Source: Bacteroidota bacterium (GTDB lineage: Bacteria; Bacteroidota; Bacteroidia; Flavobacteriales; Schleiferiaceae). Taken from it: a stretch of 7,054 nt of DNA. Where the stretch lies: NCBI GenBank assembly GCA_003023665.1, contig PXYR01000034.1, positions 8,015 to 15,068 on the forward strand. The letters are read 5' to 3'. Under the pieces are notes generated by a model. That model was given only the letters and a program-made list of their open reading frames with translations, ran no database searches and was not told where the DNA came from. The translations under genes were made by a program, and so were the position numbers. Below, in pieces: positions 1 through 5,946 of the stretch (positions are counted from its first letter, which is position 1; the number at the start of each line of letters is the position of its first letter).

Positions 1-1095
1 ATTCCAATGCCGCCAGGCGTTTGAATTTTGCTTAGCCATCAATATTCGCGCAACGCGCTTATCTAGTTCGGCTTTAGAAAGTTCTCCAGTTTCAAAAGCC
101 GTCACTAATTTTGCAGACGCTTTTGGAACATCCATAGCAAACAATAAAATATCATTCCCAGCCTTAAACGCCTCTATTTCTAGCTCACCCACGGGCGCAA
201 ATTCACTCACCCCTTTCATGTTTAAAGCATCCGTTAGAATGAGCCCGTTGTAGCCCCATTCTTTTCTCAGCACATCATCAATGACTTTGGATGATAGACT
301 TGTAGGCTTCCCTGTGGGTTCCAATGATGGAATATTGAGATGAGCAATCATCATAGAAGCCACCCCATTTTGAAGCGCTTCTTTGAAGGGAATCCATTCT
401 ACAGCTTTTAATTCATCAACGGTTCTGTCAACAATGGGAAGTGTTTTATGACTGTCCGATTGTGTGTCTCCATGACCGGGAAAATGCTTACCACATGCCA
501 ACACCCCAGCACCTTCCATTCCCTGTATTAGTGCTGTTCCTCTCTTGCTAACCTCATCCGCGTTTGAGCCAAAAGACCGGGCTCCTATAATTGGATTCTT
601 GGGATTGGTATTTACGTCAAGTACAGGGGAAAAGCTCATATGCACCCCGGTTTTATGACTTTCATAGGCCAATGCTTCCCCCAATTTCCCCACTAAAGCT
701 AAATCTTGAACAGCACCAACAGTGAGAGAAGTTGGGAATTTATAGGTGCTATCTAAACGCATGGCCTGACCCCATTCCGCATCTTGACCAACTAGAAGGG
801 GCAATGTAGATGCTTGTTGCAATCGGTTGATTAGTTGCCTTTGGCGTCCAGGGCCTCCTTGCATTACAATTACTCCACCTACACCATAATCACGCACCAA
901 CGCTTCCAAAGACGCCTGATGCGTTTCATCTTTATTACTATATGCAGCAACCATAAAAAGCTGTCCAACCTTTGCCTTAACAGACATTGTATTCAATAAA
1001 CTATCCACCTCAAGACGCACTGAATCCACTTGTCCATTGGCCGTTAAGCAGGTCAGAATCAATACAGATAAAAGGATCGTTAGTTGCCGTTTCAT
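1..1095 (-). CDS. Glycoside hydrolase family 3 (beta-N-acetylhexosaminidase-like), exported; 3' end outside window
   Basis: The reading frame is open from ATG at 1095 (minus) to base 1, giving 365 codons; an in-frame TAA 18-20 nt upstream of that ATG supports the start. Residues 1-21 form a Sec-type signal peptide (MKRQLTILLSVLILTC...ANG before Gln), so the enzyme acts outside the cytoplasm. The rest is a GH3 N-terminal barrel. It has VGQLFMVAAYSNK near residue 38, the KHFPGHGD motif at 203-210 followed by SDSH (His216, the NagZ-type acid/base His), and LTDALNM with the candidate nucleophile Asp289. Family knowledge: such enzymes remove terminal GlcNAc from muropeptides or chitin-like glycans. 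The wording of the motifs resembles Bacteroidota proteins of about 1000 aa that carry a serine beta-lactamase-like domain after GH3. That second domain would lie beyond the left edge, so the fusion is inference. The gene is divergent from the mutL block. Confidence 0.93.
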   Translation of the reverse strand, partial: MKRQLTILLSVLILTCLTANGQVDSVRLEVDSLLNTMSVKAKVGQLFMVAAYSNKDETHQASLEALVRDYGVGGVIVMQGGPGRQRQLINRLQQASTLPLLVGQDAEWGQAMRLDSTYKFPTSLTVGAVQDLALVGKLGEALAYESHKTGVHMSFSPVLDVNTNPKNPIIGARSFGSNADEVSKRGTALIQGMEGAGVLACGKHFPGHGDTQSDSHKTLPIVDRTVDELKAVEWIPFKEALQNGVASMMIAHLNIPSLEPTGKPTSLSSKVIDDVLRKEWGYNGLILTDALNMKGVSEFAPVGELEIEAFKAGNDILLFAMDVPKASAKLVTAFETGELSKAELDKRVARILMAKQNSNAWRHWN

Positions 1096-1152
1096 GGGGT
1101 CGCAAAAGTGACTTTAGGTTATTACCTTTGGGAATCGAGAAGTTAAGACAAT
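1096..1152. promoter_or_regulatory. Divergent intergenic spacer with a candidate Bacteroidota -7 promoter element
   Basis: This 57-bp spacer separates the divergent GH3 gene and the mutL block, so it, or the adjoining coding ends, must hold promoters for both. On the plus strand TACCTTTG at 1123-1130 matches the Bacteroidota -7 consensus TAnnTTTG exactly and lies 22 nt before the ATG at 1153, a sensible distance for a short leader. I see no clear TTG -33 element about 20 nt upstream of it, which weakens the call. On the minus strand only a near match (CACTTTTG) is visible, too close to the GH3 start to be convincing. No Shine-Dalgarno sequence is seen before either start. Confidence 0.4.
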
Positions 1153-1428
1153 ATGGGATTTTTCGCACGCAATCAACCTCGCGGTTTTCAACACAAAGCA
1201 CGCTTTCACGACGAGAGAAAGGAGCGCATAAAATTATTGGAAAGACCAGAGGGTGAAGATGAGATTCCTTTTGACAACAAAGAGAAGTATAGGCAACGAA
1301 TTCGGGACAACTGGGACCTGCGCAGAGCGCAAAGCGCGGGAAAGAGCGACGGTTATGCGAAAAGACTCTTGTACTCCCTTCTCTTTTTAATTCTCGTGGT
1401 TTTTTTTGCTGCTAAATTTCTTTTATGA
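1153..1428 (+). CDS. Small conserved C-terminally membrane-anchored protein upstream of mutL
   Basis: This is a 91-aa protein with no known enzymatic motif. Residues 1-70 are hydrophilic and rich in Arg, Lys and Glu, starting MGFFARNQPRGFQHKARF. Residues 71-91 form a single strongly hydrophobic segment that ends at the C-terminus, so the predicted topology is cytoplasmic head and tail anchor. From memory, similar short proteins with an MGFF/MGLF...R start and a terminal transmembrane helix sit next to mutL in Flavobacteriia and are sometimes labelled 'riboflavin synthase subunit beta'. Nothing here resembles riboflavin synthase or lumazine synthase, so I do not adopt that label. The stop overlaps the mutL start as ATGA (1425-1428), pointing to translational coupling, and the gene is first in the block, next to the candidate promoter. 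Its function is unknown. Confidence 0.82.
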   Translation: MGFFARNQPRGFQHKARFHDERKERIKLLERPEGEDEIPFDNKEKYRQRIRDNWDLRRAQSAGKSDGYAKRLLYSLLFLILVVFFAAKFLL

Positions 1429-3248
1429 ATGCCCTAATTTCTGTTTTACCCGACCACGTTGCAAATCAAATTGCTGCGGGTGAAGTTGTTCAGCGACCTG
1501 CCTCTGTGGTGAAGGAATTGCTGGAGAACAGTATTGACGCAGGTGCCGCAAAAATCACCCTTAGCCTTAAAGATGCTGGAAAAACAGCAATAGTCGTTAC
1601 AGATGACGGTAGTGGAATGAACAGCTTAGATGCTGAACTCTGTTTTAGGAGACATGCTACTTCAAAAATTTCTTCTGCGGAGGATTTATTCAATTTAAAT
1701 ACGCGCGGCTTTAGAGGAGAGGCAATGGCTTCTATTGCTGCCGTTGCGCATGTTCAGTTGAAGACGAACACCGCAGATACTGATATGGGAACGAATCTCA
1801 AGTTAGAAGACGGAAAGATTACAGCAAACCTGCCTTACCCTGGACCTGCAGGCAGTATAGTAGAGGTGCGCAACTTGTTTTACAATGTTCCTGCAAGAAG
1901 GAAATTCTTAAAGAATGACCGAATTGAATTAAGGCATTGCATAGACGAATTTCACCGAGTAGCCCTTGTTCATGCTGATGTAGAGTGGATTCTAAAACAT
2001 GATGATAAAATCCTTTTTCATTTACTACCAGAAAATCGCAGGAGACGAATTAGCGCAATTTTTGGTCGAAAATTTGATGAAAAATTAGTGCCAATTAAAG
2101 AAAGTACCGACGTTGTGCGCGTAGAAGGCTTTGTTCTTAAACCCGAATACGCAAAAAAAAGACGAGGGGAGCAATTTTTCTTTGTGAACGATAGATTTGT
2201 GAAATCGCCTTATTTACACAATGCTATTCGCGAAGCATTTGAAGAGGTATTAAGCGCAGAACATCACCCAGGTTATTTTCTTTTTTTGCAGGTTGACCCA
2301 AATAGTTTAGATGTAAATATTCATCCCACTAAGACTGAAGTAAAGTTTGAAGATGAACGCACTATTTATGCCGTATTAAGAAGTGCGGCAAGACATGCAA
2401 TTGGCCAATTCAATGTAGCACCCGCCATTGATTTTAATTCGGAATTAAGCTTTTCCGTCCCGCCCATGCCAAAAGGACATATCCCGGAGGAACCTAAGAT
2501 TAGAGTAAATCCAAATTTCAACCCTTTTGAACCCAACAGCAACATCAGCCGACCACAACTCAGAACGCCTGATGAGCAATACGAGCGAATCAAAAACGAA
2601 AAAAAACTGAATACGAATCCAGAATTAGAAGTTGGTGCATTGAAAGAATCACTAGAAGATTTCTGGACAGATGAAGATCGAATCGATGAAGGAAAACAAA
2701 AGGGTAAAATCTTGGCTTGGGGAAACTTCATGGTCACCATTTTAGGCAGCAAACTGCTTCTTATTGATGTCAAGCAAGCTCAGATCCGGGTTCAATTTGA
2801 TCGTATCTGGAGCAAATTAAAAGAAGCAAGCGTGGCTTCTCAGCAATTGCTATTTCCCGTTCAGCTTAACATTACCCCTTCAGAAGCTTTCCTAGTTGAA
2901 GAGTATGCCGGTCAATTTGCGGTTGCAGGGTTTGACTGGAATGTAAGTCAGGATAAAAAAAGTATGGAAATCACGGGTGCTCCTGTCGTTTTGGCACCCG
3001 AAAAGGCTAAAGAAGCATTGGAACGATTTATGGAAGAATTAAGCGCCATGCAGGATGTAAGTGAATCCAAGGTTCTCAAAACGTTTGCCTTAGAATTAGC
3101 CATAAAAGCTGCCTCTTATTCTTTAAACACGGAAGCGCTAGAGGTTTTACGCGAACAGCTTTTTAGCAGCTCTAATCCAAGCTTCGCTCCGAATGGCAAA
3201 AAAATAATTATCGAACTACAACAAGAAGACCTTGTTAAATACTTATGA
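1425..3248 (+). CDS. mutL: DNA mismatch repair protein MutL
   Basis: This 607-aa protein is the MutS-partner ATPase that relays mismatch recognition to strand removal. The N-terminal GHKL ATPase is complete: IAAGEVVQRPASVVKELLEN with Glu31 and Asn35 (residues 17-35), DDGSGM at 60-65, ATSKI at 78-82, GFRGEA at 95-100 and FYNVPARRKFLK at 152-163. The transducer domain has VNDRFVKSP (254-262) and DVNIHPTKTEVKF (296-308). A variable linker spans about 335-425, and the C-terminal dimerisation domain about 426-607. At the place of the usual DQHA(X)2E(X)4E endonuclease motif the protein reads DVKQAQIRVQFD (448-459), and near the C-terminus FAPNGKK (587-593) replaces the usual CPHGRP-like motif. The metal-binding nuclease site therefore looks lost. 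The start overlaps the preceding stop by 4 nt, and its own stop overlaps the rhomboid start (ATGA at 3245-3248). Confidence 0.98.
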   Translation: MNALISVLPDHVANQIAAGEVVQRPASVVKELLENSIDAGAAKITLSLKDAGKTAIVVTDDGSGMNSLDAELCFRRHATSKISSAEDLFNLNTRGFRGEAMASIAAVAHVQLKTNTADTDMGTNLKLEDGKITANLPYPGPAGSIVEVRNLFYNVPARRKFLKNDRIELRHCIDEFHRVALVHADVEWILKHDDKILFHLLPENRRRRISAIFGRKFDEKLVPIKESTDVVRVEGFVLKPEYAKKRRGEQFFFVNDRFVKSPYLHNAIREAFEEVLSAEHHPGYFLFLQVDPNSLDVNIHPTKTEVKFEDERTIYAVLRSAARHAIGQFNVAPAIDFNSELSFSVPPMPKGHIPEEPKIRVNPNFNPFEPNSNISRPQLRTPDEQYERIKNEKKLNTNPELEVGALKESLEDFWTDEDRIDEGKQKGKILAWGNFMVTILGSKLLLIDVKQAQIRVQFDRIWSKLKEASVASQQLLFPVQLNITPSEAFLVEEYAGQFAVAGFDWNVSQDKKSMEITGAPVVLAPEKAKEALERFMEELSAMQDVSESKVLKTFALELAIKAASYSLNTEALEVLREQLFSSSNPSFAPNGKKIIIELQQEDLVKYL

Positions 3249-3976
3249 TCGTACAGCAAAGATTTAGCTTAATGCCCACCGTAGTAAAGAACTTGCTCAT
3301 CATTAACGGCCTGTTCTTTATGGGAATGATAAGTTTCCGATCCACTTTTGGTATCGACATCACGGATTGGCTTGGCTTGTACTATCCAGCAAGTGATAGT
3401 TTCATTCCTTCCCAATTGGTAACCCATATGTTCATGCATGGGAACCTTGGGCACATTGCCTCAAATATGATCATGCTTTGGTTTTTGGGTAGTGCCATGG
3501 AGAATTATTGGGGTTCTCAAAAATTTCTTATCTATTATATGCTCACAGGGCTGGGAGCAAGTGCGCTTCAAATTGCTGTGAACGGATACGAATATTATTC
3601 GCTGGCAGCGAGTATTAGTCCGGAAAATTTAGAAACAATAGTTTCAGAAGGCGCGGCGCTTATTGATCAAGGTTATAACTATACCAACAGCACAATGGGT
3701 GCATTGAATAGGCTGCTTAATACCCCAATGGTGGGCGCTTCCGGTGCCGTTTTTGGCGTTCTTTTAGCTTTCGGCATGACTTTCCCCAATCAAGTGATCT
3801 ACTTGAATTTCTTTTTTCCAATCAAGGCTAAATATTTTGTCATTGGTTACGGTTTACTTGAACTATACAACGGCTTTTCAACAAGCAACAGTGGAATAGC
3901 GCATTTTGCGCATTTAGGAGGTATGCTATTTGGCTTTTTGTTAATACGCAGATGGCGAAAAACACGATACCTTTAG
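3245..3976 (+). CDS. Rhomboid family intramembrane serine protease (first of two)
   Basis: This 243-aa polytopic membrane protein should cleave transmembrane substrates within the bilayer. The rhomboid hallmarks are intact: HxxxxHxxxN (His65, His70, Asn74), the catalytic GASG motif with Ser166, and AHLGG with the catalytic His223. Hydrophobic segments fit the six-helix bacterial core: around 15-32, 70-90, 92-112, 163-182, 190-208 and 218-236. A polar stretch of about 45 residues (roughly 113-160, including NGYEYYSL and NYTNSTMG) separates the third helix from the catalytic-Ser helix, where the second rhomboid here has only about ten residues. The ATG at 3245 overlaps the mutL stop; Met10 is a possible but less likely start, since it would lose the coupling. 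The substrate is unknown. Confidence 0.95.
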   Translation: MIVQQRFSLMPTVVKNLLIINGLFFMGMISFRSTFGIDITDWLGLYYPASDSFIPSQLVTHMFMHGNLGHIASNMIMLWFLGSAMENYWGSQKFLIYYMLTGLGASALQIAVNGYEYYSLAASISPENLETIVSEGAALIDQGYNYTNSTMGALNRLLNTPMVGASGAVFGVLLAFGMTFPNQVIYLNFFFPIKAKYFVIGYGLLELYNGFSTSNSGIAHFAHLGGMLFGFLLIRRWRKTRYL

Positions 3977-3994
3977 AGCGAACAGCTACACACA

Positions 3995-4903
3995 ATGAGC
4001 GACTTATTCAACAAAGCGAAACATGATGCCTTCAAAGGAGATTACCTAACTAGGTTACTCTATTTGAATATATCTGTGTTTATACTGTATACGCTAACAA
4101 ACGCTTTTACGAGTCTTCTAACAGGAAATTTTAATCTAATACCTAATATCTCCGATGACCTCTTGGCGCTGCCTTCAGATACTTGGAGGTTGCTTTTGCG
4201 TCCGTGGACGTTATTGACCTATATGTTTACCCATTTTGGGTTTAGACACATACTCTTTAACATGATTGTGCTTTATTTCTCCGGTAAAATCCTCATGGAA
4301 TATTTGGGAGAAAAGCGCCTTTTGGCCCTCTACATTTATGGAGGAATTGGCGGTGGGTTACTCTACATAATTCTCTACAATTTGAGCCCCATTTTAGGGG
4401 AAAGTTCTATGGTTGGCGCCAGCGCTGGCTGCATTGCTATTCTGGTTGCTGGGGCATTATACATGCCAAATATGCCCGTGCGATTATGGGGCATTTTTGA
4501 AATTAAATATTGGATGCTTGCTGCTGGTATTGTCACACTAGACGTATTAAATCTTACGGGGTCGAATGCAGGAGGTCATATTGCGCACCTTGGTGGAGCC
4601 ATTGTAGCCTTTTTCTTCATAAGAAGCATGAGACAGGGCCACGAATGGAATGTTTATCTATTCCAGGTCATAGATGGCGTTCGTAACATGCTGTTCCGAC
4701 CCAAATCTAAAAAGAGACGCCGCGGGTTTAGCTTTGGAGAAAGCAGTTACGTCAAATATGAAGATGTAAAAAAATCAAAATCCTCCAGTCAAGAAGACAC
4801 GGCAAGAATGGATGAAATCTTAGATAAAATCAAAGAGAAAGGATACGACAGCCTCACCAAAGAGGAAAAAGCATATCTATTCAAGATTTCCAATAAAGAG
4901 TGA
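3995..4903 (+). CDS. Rhomboid family intramembrane serine protease with cytoplasmic C-terminal tail (second of two)
   Basis: This 302-aa protein begins 18 nt after the first rhomboid. HxxxxHxxxN is present (His80, His85, Asn89), as is HIAHLGG with the catalytic His198. The Ser motif reads GASAG with Ser143, so the residue after Ser is Ala where the classic GxSG has Gly. Both catalytic residues remain, and I expect activity. Six hydrophobic segments lie between about 20 and 210. They are followed by a soluble tail of about 90 residues with a basic patch (KSKKRRRG, 237-244), a polar linker, and a terminal helical motif (MDEILDKIKEKGYDSLTKEEKAYLF, quoted as 272-284 plus 285-296). I recall that motif (possibly DUF6576) at the end of Bacteroidota rhomboid-like proteins. 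The protein is divergent from its neighbour, so this is not a recent duplication. Its stop overlaps the next start as GTGA. Confidence 0.93.
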   Translation: MSDLFNKAKHDAFKGDYLTRLLYLNISVFILYTLTNAFTSLLTGNFNLIPNISDDLLALPSDTWRLLLRPWTLLTYMFTHFGFRHILFNMIVLYFSGKILMEYLGEKRLLALYIYGGIGGGLLYIILYNLSPILGESSMVGASAGCIAILVAGALYMPNMPVRLWGIFEIKYWMLAAGIVTLDVLNLTGSNAGGHIAHLGGAIVAFFFIRSMRQGHEWNVYLFQVIDGVRNMLFRPKSKKRRRGFSFGESSYVKYEDVKKSKSSSQEDTARMDEILDKIKEKGYDSLTKEEKAYLFKISNKE

Positions 4904-5946
4904 AAAAGCGCAGGTTTCTCCTAAAGTGGATCAATAGGTTGTTATTACTAACCACTATTTTTTGCGGACTAGCCTCTTTAATTCCTTCCGATTTATTTTC
5001 AGGTTCAGGCCTTTTTGCGCTCATTTTCCCTACGCTTATTGTTCCGCATATTTTATTTTTTATTCTTACTCTAAGAATTTCATTCAGGAGGGTTCTACCG
5101 CATATAATAGGCATTGCTCTAACATTCTTACCGGCTATGGCTCAGCTGCCTGTAACAAAACCTCTTGACGCACCAGATGGTTCTGTGCGTATTGCCTCAT
5201 ACAACGTTCGCGCATTCTATCAATCAGAAAACGCTGCTAGTCAAATTGCCGCATGGTCAAAAAAAGAAGATATTGACGTTCTCTGCATGCAGGAGATTCG
5301 TAAACCTGAAGAATGGCCCATAAGCACTTTGTTTTCGAATGTATTTTTTGCACCTAAATGGAGTGGATACTGTGTGGGCATTTTCTCAAAATACCCTATT
5401 GTTAATGAGGAATTACTCGAATTTAAAGAACTACCAGGTGACGGGTATCCAAAATACAGTGCGGGTTTAGCGGACATTGCTCTTCCCTGGGATACAGTAA
5501 GATTTATCAATGTCCATTTGAGTTCGACAGGAGTAAGCGACGGTGACATGAGCGTAGAACCTAATGCAGATGACGTTATTGTGCGCACAAAGGACATTAT
5601 AAAAAAGCTCATCCGCTCAGAACGTGCAAGAGGGCTACAAGCAAAATCCATTTTACAGTGGGTAGAGGAAAGTCCACATCCTCTGATACTATGCGGCGAT
5701 TTCAACAGTGTACCTTCGGGCAATCTATATGCGCGGTTATTGCAAAAAATGGAGGACCCATATATTTGGCGTGGTACGGGAAAAATGGGGAGCTTTGAAC
5801 CTTTGAAAAGACGATTTTTGCCTATTCGAATAGATTGGACATTACATTCCGGAGATTTTCAATGTACGGATCAGCACATTGAACACATTGACTACAGCGA
5901 TCACTATCCATTGGTCACTACCATTAGCGCACCTATTGAAGAATAA
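4900..5946 (+). CDS. Membrane-anchored endonuclease/exonuclease/phosphatase (EEP) family protein
   Basis: This 348-aa protein uses a GTG start at 4900-4902 that overlaps the preceding stop (GTGA). The basic MKKRRF start followed at once by a hydrophobic helix supports this start, and the next in-frame Met is only at residue 80. Three hydrophobic helices lie at about 12-29, 37-59 and 66-83. The EEP (DNase I-like) domain then spans about 95-344, with the family's catalytic landmarks: SYNVR (Asn102), CMQEIR (Glu132), FSKYPI (162-167), NVHLSS (His206), CGDFNS (Asp267, Asn269), RIDW (Asp312) and SDHYP (Asp334, His335). The family hydrolyses phosphodiester or phosphomonoester bonds in nucleic acids, phospholipids or phosphoinositides, and the substrate cannot be read from sequence. 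Positive-inside reasoning puts the catalytic domain on the periplasmic side. The gene is last in the block, and its end overlaps the converging gene by 14 bp. Confidence 0.93.
   Translation: MKKRRFLLKWINRLLLLTTIFCGLASLIPSDLFSGSGLFALIFPTLIVPHILFFILTLRISFRRVLPHIIGIALTFLPAMAQLPVTKPLDAPDGSVRIASYNVRAFYQSENAASQIAAWSKKEDIDVLCMQEIRKPEEWPISTLFSNVFFAPKWSGYCVGIFSKYPIVNEELLEFKELPGDGYPKYSAGLADIALPWDTVRFINVHLSSTGVSDGDMSVEPNADDVIVRTKDIIKKLIRSERARGLQAKSILQWVEESPHPLILCGDFNSVPSGNLYARLLQKMEDPYIWRGTGKMGSFEPLKRRFLPIRIDWTLHSGDFQCTDQHIEHIDYSDHYPLVTTISAPIEE

Noticed and set aside
1010..1201. Minus-strand 63-codon open frame across the divergent spacer.
   Set aside because: It overlaps the GH3 signal-peptide region in another frame and the start of the small membrane-protein gene, and has no protein-like features.
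987..1256. Plus-strand 89-codon open frame over the GH3 5' end and the spacer.
   Set aside because: It runs antisense to the well-supported GH3 start and overlaps the small membrane-protein gene in another frame; its composition is not protein-like.
1320..1340. GCGC-AAA-GCGC element in the small membrane-protein gene.
   Set aside because: It is a very short palindromic coincidence within codons for an Arg/Ala-rich stretch, with no T-run and no repeat elsewhere.
2366..2773. Minus-strand 135-codon open frame inside mutL.
   Set aside because: It is antisense to the MutL linker region, is Ser/Phe-rich in the way of a shadow frame, and matches no family.
5241..5723. Minus-strand 160-codon open frame inside the EEP gene.
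   Set aside because: It is the antisense shadow of a gene with all EEP catalytic motifs on the plus strand.
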